Origin: Piscinibacter sp047602365
GTDB taxonomy: Bacteria > Pseudomonadota > Gammaproteobacteria > Burkholderiales > Burkholderiaceae_C
Reading direction: 5' to 3'
Assembly (NCBI GenBank): GCA_047602365.1
Contig: JASGHM010000001.1
Span: forward strand, 682,001 to 746,000
DNA length: 64,000 nt
The notes beneath the pieces are model-generated. The model made no database searches. It saw only the letters and a program-made list of their open reading frames with translations, and was not told the origin of the DNA. Made by a program: the position numbers and the translations under genes. The number at the start of each line of letters is the position of its first letter. Position 1 is the stretch's first letter. This document shows positions 8,437-16,953 of the stretch, piece after piece.

Positions 8437-9279
8437 ATGTCCGATCTGACTTCATTGGCGCAGTGCGCCCACCGCATTCGCCGCTACGCGCTGCGCATGG
8501 GCGAGGTGCAGGGCCAGGGCTACATCGGCCAGGCGCTCGGCTGGGCCGACGTGCTGGCGGTGGCCTACGGCCACGCGCTGAACCTGCGCCCCGCCGACCC
8601 GGCCTGGGAGGGCCGCGACCGCTTCCTGCTCTCGCACGGCCACTACGCGATCGCGCACTACGCGGCGCTGATCGAGGCCGGCATCATTCCCGAGAGCGAA
8701 CTCGAGAGCTACGGCAGCGACGACAGCCGCCTGCCGATGTCGGGCATGGCCAGCTACACGCCGGGCATGGAGATCTCCGGCGGCTCGCTGGGCCAGGGCC
8801 TGGCGATCGGCGTCGGCATGGCGCTGGGCCTGAAGCAGAAGAAGAACCCGGCCTTCGTCTACAACAGCATGAGCGACGGCGAGCTCGACGAGGGCTCGAC
8901 CTGGGAGGCCGCGATGGGCGCCGCGCACCACCGGCTCGACAACCTGATCTGCCTGGTCGACATCAACAACCAGCAGGCCGACGGCCCCTCGGGCAAGGTG
9001 CTGGGTTTCGAGCCGCTGGCCGACAAGTGGGTCGCGTTCGGCTGGCACGTGCAGCGTGTCGGCGGCAACGACCTGGCCGCCGTGCTGAAGGCCTTCGACG
9101 CCGCGCGTGCACTGAAGGAAGCGAAGCCGCGCGTGATCCTGTTCGACACGCTGATGGGCAAGGGCGTGCCCTTCCTCGAGCAGCGCGAGAAGAACCACTT
9201 CATCCGCGTCGATCCGCCCGAGTGGCAGCAGGCACTCGCCGTCCTCGACGCCAACCAACCCGAAGGAGCGCTGGCATGA
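8437..9279 (+). CDS. Transketolase, N-terminal (thiamine diphosphate pyrimidine/phosphate) subunit
   Basis: A 280-residue protein corresponding to the first third of a transketolase. Split transketolases work as N- and C-subunit pairs and transfer two-carbon ketol units with thiamine diphosphate. The motifs are SHGHYAIAHYA near residue 67, ISGGSLGQGLAIGVGMALG near 111, and the cofactor motif near 146: SDGELDEGSTWEA ending in DINNQQADG. The usual first glycine of GDG is a serine here. Start ATG 8437 has GGAGA seven bases upstream. Its last codons overlap the C-subunit start as ATGA, indicating translational coupling and a 1:1 complex. The sugar or keto substrate is not known. Confidence 0.88.
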   Translation: MSDLTSLAQCAHRIRRYALRMGEVQGQGYIGQALGWADVLAVAYGHALNLRPADPAWEGRDRFLLSHGHYAIAHYAALIEAGIIPESELESYGSDDSRLPMSGMASYTPGMEISGGSLGQGLAIGVGMALGLKQKKNPAFVYNSMSDGELDEGSTWEAAMGAAHHRLDNLICLVDINNQQADGPSGKVLGFEPLADKWVAFGWHVQRVGGNDLAAVLKAFDAARALKEAKPRVILFDTLMGKGVPFLEQREKNHFIRVDPPEWQQALAVLDANQPEGALA

Positions 9280-10286
9280 GCACGGCCACCGACACCAAGA
9301 AGCCGAAGCTCACCACCTCGGCGATGATCGCCTCGATCGCCTCCGAGGGGCAGCGCGTCAAGGCCGCGCCCTTCGGCAAGGCGCTGGTGGAGTACGCGGC
9401 GAACCGGCCCGAGGTCGTCGGCCTGACCGCCGACCTCGCCAAGTACACCGACCTGCACCTGTTCGCGCAGGCCTACCCGGAGCGCTTCTTCCAGATGGGC
9501 ATGGCCGAGCAGCTGCTGATGGCCGCCGCCGGCGGCCTGGCCAAGGAAGGGCTGACCCCCTTCGCGACCACCTACGCCGCGTTCGGCACGCGCCGCGCCT
9601 TCGACTTCATCCACCAGGTGATCGCCGAGGAGAACCTCAACGTCAAGATCTGCTGCGCACTGCCCGGATTGACGACGGGCTACGGCCCGAGCCATGCCGC
9701 GATCGAAGACATCGCGATGATGCGCGGCGTTCCCGGCCTGACCATCGTCGACCCCTGCGACGCGCTGGACATCGAGCAGGCCGTGCCGCAGATCGCCGCG
9801 CACAAGGGCCCTGTCTACCTGCGCCTGCTGCGCGGCCAGGTGCCGCTGGTGCTCGACGAGATCGAGGGCTACAAGTTCGAACTCGGCAAGGCCAAGCTGC
9901 TGCGCGAGGGCGCCGACGTGCTGGTCATCTCCAGCGGCCTGCTGACCATGCGTGCGCTCGAAGCGGCGCAGGATCTTGCGAAGGACAAGGTCGGCGTCGC
10001 GGTGCTGCACTGCCCGACCATCAAGCCGCTGGATGAAGCGGCGATCGTCGAGGCGGTGCGCTACAAGCACCGGCTGGTCGTCGTCGCCGAGAACCATTCG
10101 GTGGTCGGCGGCCTCGGCGAGGCGGTGGCTTCCACGCTGCTGCGCCACCGCGTGCAGCCGGCTGGTTTCCAGCTGGCCGGGCTGCCCGATGCGTTCCTCG
10201 ACGCCGGCGCGCTGCCGACGCTGCACGACCGCTACGGCATCAGCCGCGAGGCGCTGCGCGCACGCATCAAGGGATGGCTGAATTGA
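9276..10286 (+). CDS. Transketolase, C-terminal subunit
   Basis: A 336-residue protein carrying the pyrimidine-binding and C-terminal transketolase domains. GMAEQLLMAAAGGLAKEG near residue 75 contains the glutamate that activates thiamine diphosphate, and GPSHAAIEDIAMMRGVPG near 140 contains the conserved histidine region. It starts with an ATG that overlaps the N-subunit stop (ATGA) and ends 13 bases inside the start of the full-length transketolase gene. A similar split pair is used in apiose and sulfosugar pathways, but none of the kinase or aldolase partners of those pathways is next to it. Confidence 0.88.
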   Translation: MSTATDTKKPKLTTSAMIASIASEGQRVKAAPFGKALVEYAANRPEVVGLTADLAKYTDLHLFAQAYPERFFQMGMAEQLLMAAAGGLAKEGLTPFATTYAAFGTRRAFDFIHQVIAEENLNVKICCALPGLTTGYGPSHAAIEDIAMMRGVPGLTIVDPCDALDIEQAVPQIAAHKGPVYLRLLRGQVPLVLDEIEGYKFELGKAKLLREGADVLVISSGLLTMRALEAAQDLAKDKVGVAVLHCPTIKPLDEAAIVEAVRYKHRLVVVAENHSVVGGLGEAVASTLLRHRVQPAGFQLAGLPDAFLDAGALPTLHDRYGISREALRARIKGWLN

Positions 10287-12339
10287 GCGCCAGCACCAGC
10301 CACGCGGCGACACCCGCGGGCCGAGGCGGCCGTCCAAGCCGGCATCCTCATCGCCACTACGTCGGACGAGTGGCAGAGATGTCCCACGCCATCCGCTTCC
10401 TCGCCATCGACGCCATCGTCAAGGCGACCGAGGGCCACCAGGGCGTGCCGCTGGGCATGGCCGAGATCGCGACCGCGCTCTACACCCGCCACCTGAAGTT
10501 CAACCCGGCCGACCCGAGCTGGCCGGACCGCGACCGCGTCGTGCTGTCCAATGGCCACGGCTCGATGCTGCTCTACGCGCTGCTGCACCTGACGGGCTAC
10601 GCGGCCTTCCCGATCGAGCAGGTCCAGAGCTTCCGCGACTTCGGCTCGCACTGCGAAGGCCACCCCGAGTTCAACATCGCGCACGGCATCGAGGTCACCA
10701 CCGGCCCGCTCGGCCAGGGCATCGCGAATGCCTTCGGCATGGCAGTCGCCGAGGCCTACCTGAACGCGCGCTTCGGCGCTGACCTGGTCGACCACCGCAC
10801 CTATGCCTTCGTCGGTGACGGCTGCCTGCAGGAGGGCATCGGCCAGGAGATGATCTCGCTGGCCGGCCACCTGCGTCTGGGCAAGCTGACGCTGCTGTGG
10901 GACGACAACCAGATCACCGACGACGGCGCCACCTCGCTGTCGATCAGCGAGGACGTGGCCGAGCGCTTCCGCGTCGCCGGCTGGCATGTGGTCGAGGTCG
11001 ACGGGCACGATCTCGAGGCGGTCGCTGCGGCGCTCGCCGCCACGAAGCAGGACCCGCGGCCGTCGATGATCGCCTGCCGCACGGTGATCGCGCGTGGCCT
11101 CGCGCGACTGCAAGGCCAGCGTGGCGGCCACAGCGCGCGGCTGCATCCGGCCGACGCCGACGCGGCGCGACGCGACCTCGACTGGCCGCTTTGCGCCCTT
11201 CGAGATTCCCGCACCGGTGCGCGAGGCCTGGCTGGCCGCCGGCCGGCGCAGCGACGCCGAGCATGCCGCCTGGCAGGCACGCCGCGATGCACTGGCGCCG
11301 GCCGACCGCGCCGAGTTCGAGCGTGTGCTCGCCGGTGAACTGCCCGCGGGCTGGCGCGAGGTGCTGGCGAACTACAAGCGCAGCGCGCTGGAACGCAGCG
11401 AGGCGCCCGGCGGCATCCTGATCTCGGCCGAGATCAACGACGCGCTCACCGACGTTCTGCCCGAGCGCATGGTCGGCTGCGCCGATCTCGAGGCGCCGAC
11501 CAGCCACAAGCGCCGCTTGGCCGCGTTCACCGCCGACGACCGCAGCGGTGCCTACGTGCACTGCGGCGTGCGCGAGCACCTGATGGGCGCGATGGCCAAC
11601 GGCATGGCCGCGCATGGCGGCGTGCTGCCGCTGGCGGTGACCTACCTCGCCTTCGCCGACTACGAACGTCCGGCGATGCGCATGGCCGCGCTGATGGGTC
11701 TGCCGGTCAGGTTCGTGTTCAGCCACGACTCGATCGGCGTCGGCAAGAACGGGCCGACGCACCAGCCGGTGGAGATCCTCGCCTCGTTGCGCGCGATGCC
11801 GAACATGTTGGTGCTGCGTCCGGCCGACGCCATCGAGGCGGCCGAGTGCTGGGAGATCGCGCTGGAACAGCGCAGCGGCCCGAGCACGCTGGTGTTCGCG
11901 CGCCAGGCCTTGCCGAACGTGCGCCGCACGGCGAGCGCCGAGAACCAGTCGCGCCGCGGCGCCTACGTGCTCGCCGAGGCCGAGGGTGGTGAACGCCAGG
12001 CGACGCTGCTTGGCCACCGGCTCGGAGGTGGCGATCGCGCTGCGAGCGCGCGAGCAGCTGCAGGCGCGCGGCGTGCCCACGGCGGTGGTGTCCATGCCCT
12101 GCTGCGAACGTTTCGACACCCAGGATAGCGCCTACCGCGCGCAGGTGCTGGGCCGGCCCGGCGCGGTGCGCGTCGCCGTCGAGGCGGCGGTGCGCTTCGG
12201 CTGGGACCGTTACCTGGGCGAGCGCGGCGGCTTCGTCGGCATGGCCGGCTTCGGCGCCTCCGGCCCGGCCGACCTGCTCTACGAACACTTCGGCATCACG
12301 CCGGCGGCGGTGGTCACGCAGGTCGAGCGGCTGCTCTAG
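10274..12339 (+). CDS. Full-length transketolase, frameshifted twice in this sequence
   Basis: One gene in three reading frames. Frame one (10274 to about 11190) has GHGSMLLYALLHLTGY, TTGPLGQGIANAFGMAV and the cofactor motif VGDGCLQEGIGQEM...DDNQITDDG. Frame two (about 11190-12010) has FAPFEIP, then VHCGVREHLMGAMANGMA with the catalytic glutamate, and FSHDSIGVGKNGPTHQPVE. Frame three (to 12339) has ATGSEVAIALRAREQLQARG and the C-terminus. The breaks fall at 11189-11192 (GCTTTG) and 12009-12013 (GCTTGG); each is explained by one extra base. All motifs are intact, so the gene is probably functional in the organism. It overlaps the C-subunit gene by 13 bp. Two different transketolases in one operon suggest two ketol-transfer steps or different substrates. 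Start ATG 10274 is preferred; ATG 10379 is an alternative. Confidence 0.85.
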
Positions 12340-12348
12340 GAGAGCACC

Positions 12349-13077
12349 TCAGTCGCGCCCGGCCTCGACGATCGCCCGGGCCAGTGCCGCCGGCTGCGTG
12401 AACCAGGCCTCGTGGCTGCCGGCGCACTCGATGTAGCGGAACAGCCCGAGCCGCTCCGACAGCCGCGGGTGCCAGGGCAGGCTGGCCGGCAGTGCCACGT
12501 CGAGCACGCAGTTCAGGTAGGACTTGCCGATCGCCAGCGCGGCCATCGGCTGTTCCAGTGCGACCGCTTCGCTGAAGGTGCGGTACGGGTGCGGGTTGAG
12601 CTTCGCGTACGCCGACTTGGCCAGCGCCAGGTCGGCGTCGTTGATGAAGACCTCGCGCCAGATCTCGAAGGGCAGCATCACCGCGTTGCCGTTGGCGGCT
12701 GCCAGGGCGTCGAACAGGCCCTTGTACTGCGGCGGCACCATGTCGTTGAGGCATTCGCCGGGCTGCGGCACGAAGGCGTTGACGTAGACCAGGCGCGCAA
12801 GGCGCGGCAGCAGCCGCGCGGCCGCCCCCGAGATCACCATGCCGCCGTAGCTGTGGCCGACCAGGCGCACACGCTCGAGCTGGCGCGACTCGACGAACTC
12901 GACCAGCGAGGCCACCGCGTCGGCCAGGCCGATGCGCGCGCGGTCGTCGTCGGGCCGGTTGCCGGCCAGCGTCGGGCAAAACACCGTGTGGCCGGCAGCG
13001 CGCAGCTCGCCGGCCACCGCTTCGAGTTCGGTGCCGGTGTGCCAGGCGCCGTGGACGAGGACGTAGGTGTCGGCCAT
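12349..13077 (-). CDS. Alpha/beta hydrolase, methyl-esterase/hydroxynitrile-lyase-like
   Basis: A 242-residue alpha/beta-fold enzyme. The oxyanion segment LVHGAWHTG is at residues 6-14, the nucleophile elbow GHSYGG near residue 79, and the catalytic histidine in AGSHEAW near 218. The pattern is that of the small esterase family that includes plant methyl esterases and their many bacterial relatives. ATG 13077 has AGGAGA upstream. The stop is 9 bp from the convergent transketolase stop. It lies 105 bp downstream of the glycosyltransferase on the same strand and may be co-transcribed with it. Substrate unknown. Confidence 0.8.
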   Translation of the reverse strand: MADTYVLVHGAWHTGTELEAVAGELRAAGHTVFCPTLAGNRPDDDRARIGLADAVASLVEFVESRQLERVRLVGHSYGGMVISGAAARLLPRLARLVYVNAFVPQPGECLNDMVPPQYKGLFDALAAANGNAVMLPFEIWREVFINDADLALAKSAYAKLNPHPYRTFSEAVALEQPMAALAIGKSYLNCVLDVALPASLPWHPRLSERLGLFRYIECAGSHEAWFTQPAALARAIVEAGRD

Positions 13078-13181
13078 GAAGGGTCTCCTGTGGGTGGATG
13101 GACACCTTGCACTGTAGGCAGCGCCGGCGACTGCGGATGGCCGCTGCCTGCCAGTGCGGTGGACGCTGCGTGCCGCGCCGC

Positions 13182-14459
13182 TCAGGCCCGGCTGCCGAGC
13201 CACTCGCGGATGGCACGCGCCGCTTCGCCGGCGCCGTCGACGCCGGCGTACCAGCCGCGCACCTTCGCCGCCCCGTCGGCAAAGCGCCGGTCGGTCAGCA
13301 CACGCCGCACGGCGTCGGTGAGCCGCGGCGAGTCGACATGCCGAGGCGCCACGGCGAGGCCCGCGCCGTGCTGCACCGCCAGGTCGACGTTGAGTTCCTG
13401 CTCCGGGTGCAGCGGGATGCCGACCAGCGGCGTGCCGCTCGCCATGGCGGTCTGCACCGTGCCCTGCCCGCCCATCGTCACCGCGACGTCGACCTGCGGC
13501 ATGACCCGGTGGTTGGGCAGCAGACCGGCCACCACGACCTCGGGGTCGTCGTTCGGGCCGAAGTCGTGGATCGTCGCACCGACGATCACCCGCGCGCCCG
13601 CGGCCCGAACGCGTGCCGTGGCCTGCCGCAGCAACTGCGGCGTCGCCGACGACAGCACCACCAGCGCCGTCGGACGGGACCGGTCCAGGAAGTGCGTGAC
13701 CGCCGCCGGCAGCGGCAGATCGAGCTTCGCGAACAAGGGGCCGGTGGCCACCAGCCGGGTCCCGGCACGGAAGGCCTGGGGCCGCCGCGGCTGCCAGGCC
13801 GCCAGGTCGGCGGCGGGGATGCCGAGCACCTCGGCACTGTCGGTGACCAGCGTCAGGTCTCCGAGCATCAGGGCAGCGAGCGTGGGGACCGGCTCGACGC
13901 CGAGTTCGGCGGCAACCTCGTTGAGAAAGCGTGTCGGGCCGCTCATCCGCATCGCACCGCTGTTGGCGATGCGCCGCTTCAGCCAGGCCGGCAGCCATTC
14001 CGCGCCCGGCATCGGCATGCTGGTCGGTACCGGGGCCAGGCCACGCTCGAACAGCGGCGGCACGTAAGAGCCGCCATGCGACGTGATCAGCGGGATGCCG
14101 GCCAGGCGCGACGACAGGTAGGCCGTCAGCGTGAAGCCGGTGACGACCGCCCTGGCGCCACAGGCGCGCAGGAACCCAGCCTCGGCGTGGGCGCTCTCGC
14201 GCACCTCCGGCGCGGGCTGGAGCCGCGTCCCGGGCCTGCCGATCTGCACGAGGTCGCGCAGATAGGCGGCGCAGCGCGCATCGTCGAAATGCGGCTCCAG
14301 CAGCGTGAAGGACTCGCCGGCGTCGGACAGCACCCGCGCGTAGGGGCCACCATGCGTGGCGAAGCACACGGTCTCGCCCTGGGCACGCAAGGCCTGGGCG
14401 ATGTGCAGCATGCGCGAGGTCTCGGACAGGAAGCCGCAGTTGGGAAACAGCGCGATCAC
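13182..14459 (-). CDS. Glycosyltransferase, MGT/UDP-glucuronosyltransferase-like (GT1)
   Basis: A 425-residue GT-B glycosyltransferase of family 1. The N-terminus VIALFPNCGFLSETSRML matches the acceptor domain. The C-terminal nucleotide-sugar signature is MGGQGTVQTAMASGTPLVGIP with HPEQELN, close to macrolide and flavonoid glucosyltransferases. I chose GTG 14459 because AGGAGG lies six bases upstream and because an ATG further up would run through the divergent MarR gene. It would glycosylate a small lipophilic molecule such as an antibiotic or phenolic, perhaps for detoxification. The divergent MarR regulator 36-42 bp away fits inducible control by such a compound. Confidence 0.8.
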   Translation of the reverse strand: MIALFPNCGFLSETSRMLHIAQALRAQGETVCFATHGGPYARVLSDAGESFTLLEPHFDDARCAAYLRDLVQIGRPGTRLQPAPEVRESAHAEAGFLRACGARAVVTGFTLTAYLSSRLAGIPLITSHGGSYVPPLFERGLAPVPTSMPMPGAEWLPAWLKRRIANSGAMRMSGPTRFLNEVAAELGVEPVPTLAALMLGDLTLVTDSAEVLGIPAADLAAWQPRRPQAFRAGTRLVATGPLFAKLDLPLPAAVTHFLDRSRPTALVVLSSATPQLLRQATARVRAAGARVIVGATIHDFGPNDDPEVVVAGLLPNHRVMPQVDVAVTMGGQGTVQTAMASGTPLVGIPLHPEQELNVDLAVQHGAGLAVAPRHVDSPRLTDAVRRVLTDRRFADGAAKVRGWYAGVDGAGEAARAIREWLGSRA

Positions 14460-14479
14460 GGCAGGCCCTCCTGCGAACG

Positions 14480-14496
14480 AATATAGGTAATATATT
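14480..14496. promoter_or_regulatory. AT-rich inverted repeat between glycosyltransferase and MarR genes
   Basis: AATATA-GGTAA-TATATT is a perfect 6+6 inverted repeat with 5-base spacer in the very short gap between the two divergent genes. It is an A/T island in otherwise G+C-rich DNA. It overlaps where the promoter of the glycosyltransferase would sit and is a good candidate MarR-type operator. Confidence 0.5.
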
Positions 14497-14500
14497 GGAT

Positions 14501-14989
14501 ATGTCCAACGACGATCAATGGCTGGATCTCTCGCTCGAAGGGCTGCCGCCCGCGCAGGCCGACCGGATCCGGGTGTTCCGGCTGCTGATGCTGGAGGGCG
14601 CCCGCCTGCGCGGACAGCTCGACAAGGCCCTCGCGCCGAGCGGCGTGACGGCACAGCAGGGTACCCTGCTGTCCTGGATTCAGGCCCAGCCGGAGCCGCC
14701 GACCTTCTCGGCCGTCGCGGCCGGCCTGGCGATGACGCACCAGAACGTCAAGCAGATCGCGCTGGCGCTGCAGCGCAAGGGCCTGCTCGACATCCAGGTC
14801 GACGCGCGGGACCGGCGCGCGCGCAGGCTCGTGCTGACGAAGCAGCACCATCGCTTCTGGCGCCAGCGCAATCCCGCTGACTTCGCCGCCGTGCAGGACT
14901 GGATGGCGGCATGGAACGATGCCGAGGTGCGGCGAGTGTTGCTTCTGCTGCGGCGGCTGCACCGCCACCTGGACAGCCAGGGCGACTAG
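14501..14989 (+). CDS. MarR family transcriptional regulator
   Basis: A 162-residue winged-helix regulator. The dimer helix segment is near the N-terminus (RVFRLLMLEGARLRGQLD), followed by VTAQQGTLLSWI, the recognition region GLAMTHQNVKQIALALQRKG near residue 75, and the wing DARDRRARRLVLT. This is the MarR order. TTG 14495 is an alternative start (AGGTAA six bases upstream); ATG 14501 is chosen as the standard codon. Its stop overlaps the convergent AraC gene stop in a CTAG palindrome (14986-14989). It most likely represses the divergent glycosyltransferase through the inverted repeat at 14480-14496. Confidence 0.82.
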   Translation: MSNDDQWLDLSLEGLPPAQADRIRVFRLLMLEGARLRGQLDKALAPSGVTAQQGTLLSWIQAQPEPPTFSAVAAGLAMTHQNVKQIALALQRKGLLDIQVDARDRRARRLVLTKQHHRFWRQRNPADFAAVQDWMAAWNDAEVRRVLLLLRRLHRHLDSQGD

Positions 14990-15936
14990 CGGGCGCGCCG
15001 CCAGGCCGCAGGCGTGAGACCGGTGCGCTGCCGGAACAGGCGGACGAAGTGCGACGCATCGAGCAGCCCGACGCGGCGGCCGATCTCGGCCACCGTCAGG
15101 CGGTCGAAGCGCGGGTCGGCGAGCAGGCGGCGTGCGGCTTCGACACGGCAGGCCAGCAACCGCTGCGCGAAGCTCGCCTCGTGGCCGGCGAGCGCGCGGT
15201 GCAGGCTGCGTTCGCCGATGCCCAGCTCCGCGGCCACCGCGGCCGCGGTCAGCCCGGGTTCGGCATGGCGATCGTGGACGGCCGCCTCGATGCGCTGGCG
15301 CAGTGCCGCGCCTTCGTGCGCACGCGGCGCCTCGCCGCCGCAAGCCAGCGCGAGCAGCGCGCCGAGCTGGTCGGTCAGCAGCGCGGCGGGCGCGGGTGGT
15401 GCCAGCGCCAGTTCGGGCTGCAGCGCGCGGGTGAACGCCGACAGCGCGGCGCCGAAGCCCTGCTGGCCGTCGATGCGGCGGCCACAGATCGCGCCGGGAT
15501 CGGGCAGCCACTGCTCGACCCATGCAGTCGGCAGCTCGATCGACACCGTGTCGCAGCTGCGCTCGAAGTGGAATTCGTAGCAGCGGCGCGAGTCGACCAG
15601 CAGCAGGTCGCCCGGCTGCAGGCGCGCGTGGCGGTCGCCCTGCGCGGCCGACCAGGCGCTGTCGGTCTTGCACAGCAGGTAGAAGAAGTCCTGCCGGCTG
15701 CGCGCCACGGCGCGCGGCGTGCGGTAGACGTCCTGCGCGCTGCCGTTCACGCGGTTGAGCTGCAGGGCGCCGAGCGGCGCCGAGTTCAGTTCGGCCCGGA
15801 AGTCAGCCGGTACCGCACTGCTGACCTGCATCTCCAGAAAGGCCTCGCAGACGGCGCCGATCCAGTAGTCCATCTGCCCGCCGGCGGGTGCGGCGTCGGT
15901 GGACCAGCGGAGCAGGGGCGGCGAGCCGTGCGACAT
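14986..15936 (-). CDS. AraC family transcriptional regulator
   Basis: A 316-residue regulator. The N-terminal half (about residues 30-190) is an AraC-binding-like cupin domain with LQPGDLLLVDSRRCYEF. The C-terminal 100 residues hold the two helix-turn-helix motifs, LTAAAVAAELGIGERSLHRAL and VAEIGRRVGLLDASHFVRLFRQ. The layout resembles FeaR/NdhR-type activators of catabolic genes. It is 80 bp downstream of the hydrolase gene (16017-16853) on the same strand, so it may be the last gene of the unit that begins with livK, or it may have its own promoter. Effector unknown. Confidence 0.85.
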   Translation of the reverse strand: MSHGSPPLLRWSTDAAPAGGQMDYWIGAVCEAFLEMQVSSAVPADFRAELNSAPLGALQLNRVNGSAQDVYRTPRAVARSRQDFFYLLCKTDSAWSAAQGDRHARLQPGDLLLVDSRRCYEFHFERSCDTVSIELPTAWVEQWLPDPGAICGRRIDGQQGFGAALSAFTRALQPELALAPPAPAALLTDQLGALLALACGGEAPRAHEGAALRQRIEAAVHDRHAEPGLTAAAVAAELGIGERSLHRALAGHEASFAQRLLACRVEAARRLLADPRFDRLTVAEIGRRVGLLDASHFVRLFRQRTGLTPAAWRRAR

Positions 15937-16016
15937 GACCCGCCGATGCTCGGCCTGCCGTCGCCACCGTGGCAAGCGAACAAACCCGGCTGGCGCCGGG
16001 CCGACAGTCGGCCAGA

Positions 16017-16853
16017 TCAGCCGGCCAGGAACCGCTCGACCAGCGCGAACTGCTCCGGCGTGTTGAGCGCCGGCGCATGGCCGCAGCCGGTGATCTCGAC
16101 CACCACGGCGCGCGGGCCGCGGTTGCGCATCGCTTCCGCGGTCTCGCGCAGCAGCAGGTCGGAGTCCTCGCCGCGCAGGCACAGCACCGGGATGTCCAGC
16201 GTGTCCCACTCGTCCCAGCGCCGGTAGTCGTCGGCGTGATGGGTGAACTGCATCACCATCGCCGGATCGTAGTGCGGCGTCACGCGGCCGTCGGGCAGGC
16301 GGCGCGTCGAGGTCTCGGTGAGGCGGCGCCACTGCGCGTCGCTCAGCCAGCCGTAGGGCTTGTAGATGGTGCGGAAGTACTGCTCCAGTTCGCTCACCGT
16401 GGCGAAGGCCGACGGGCTGCCGGCGTAGCTGCGGATGCGCTGCAGCGCGGCGTCGGCGAGCTGCGGGCCGATGTCGTTGAGCACCAGCCGTCGCACCCGG
16501 TCGCGCAGCGTCGTCGCCGCCGCCAGCGTGCCGATCGCGCCACCCATCGAGGTGCCGAGCCAGTGGAAGCGCTCGATGCCGAGCGCATCCACCAGCGCGG
16601 TGGCGAGCTTCACGTAGAACTCGAGGCAGTACTCCTGTTCGGGCAGCGGGCTCCACTGGCTGAGGCCGCGCCCGATGGTGTCGGGGCAGACCACGCGGTA
16701 GCGCTGCGACAGGTGCGCCGCGATGTCGTCCATGTCGCGGCCGGTGCGCGCCAGACCGTGCCAGGCGATCACCGTCTCGGCATGCTGCGCGCCCCACTCG
16801 GTGTAGTGGAGCTCGCGGCCTTCACAGACGACGTAGTTCGACGTGAAACTCAT
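16017..16853 (-). CDS. Alpha/beta hydrolase
   Basis: A 278-residue alpha/beta hydrolase. The segment IAWHGLARTGRDMD near residue 30 forms the oxyanion region (HGxxRTG), GTSMGG near residue 98 is the nucleophile elbow, and GCGHAPALN near 254 carries the catalytic histidine. ATG 16853 is chosen because GAGGAAG lies seven bases upstream. It is downstream of the 3-hydroxybutyrate oligomer hydrolase gene by 100 bp on the same strand. The neighbourhood makes an esterase acting on hydroxyalkanoate esters plausible, but this is only context. Confidence 0.78.
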   Translation of the reverse strand: MSFTSNYVVCEGRELHYTEWGAQHAETVIAWHGLARTGRDMDDIAAHLSQRYRVVCPDTIGRGLSQWSPLPEQEYCLEFYVKLATALVDALGIERFHWLGTSMGGAIGTLAAATTLRDRVRRLVLNDIGPQLADAALQRIRSYAGSPSAFATVSELEQYFRTIYKPYGWLSDAQWRRLTETSTRRLPDGRVTPHYDPAMVMQFTHHADDYRRWDEWDTLDIPVLCLRGEDSDLLLRETAEAMRNRGPRAVVVEITGCGHAPALNTPEQFALVERFLAG

Positions 16854-16953
16854 GATCTGTCTTCCTCGGCGGGCCGAGCGCCGGGCCGCTCCCAAGCCGG
16901 CCCATGTCCCCTCGGGGGACCGTTCGGTGTACTCGCCGGACGAGGGGTCGTCA

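Noticed and set aside
10274..12339. Three separate short transketolase genes
   Set aside because: The pieces are consecutive parts of one transketolase with no missing motif at the joins; single-base insertions explain them better than three genes.
13078..14508. Extension of the alpha/beta hydrolase frame upstream
   Set aside because: It overlaps the glycosyltransferase in another frame; ATG 13077 has a good ribosome site and gives a standard hydrolase.
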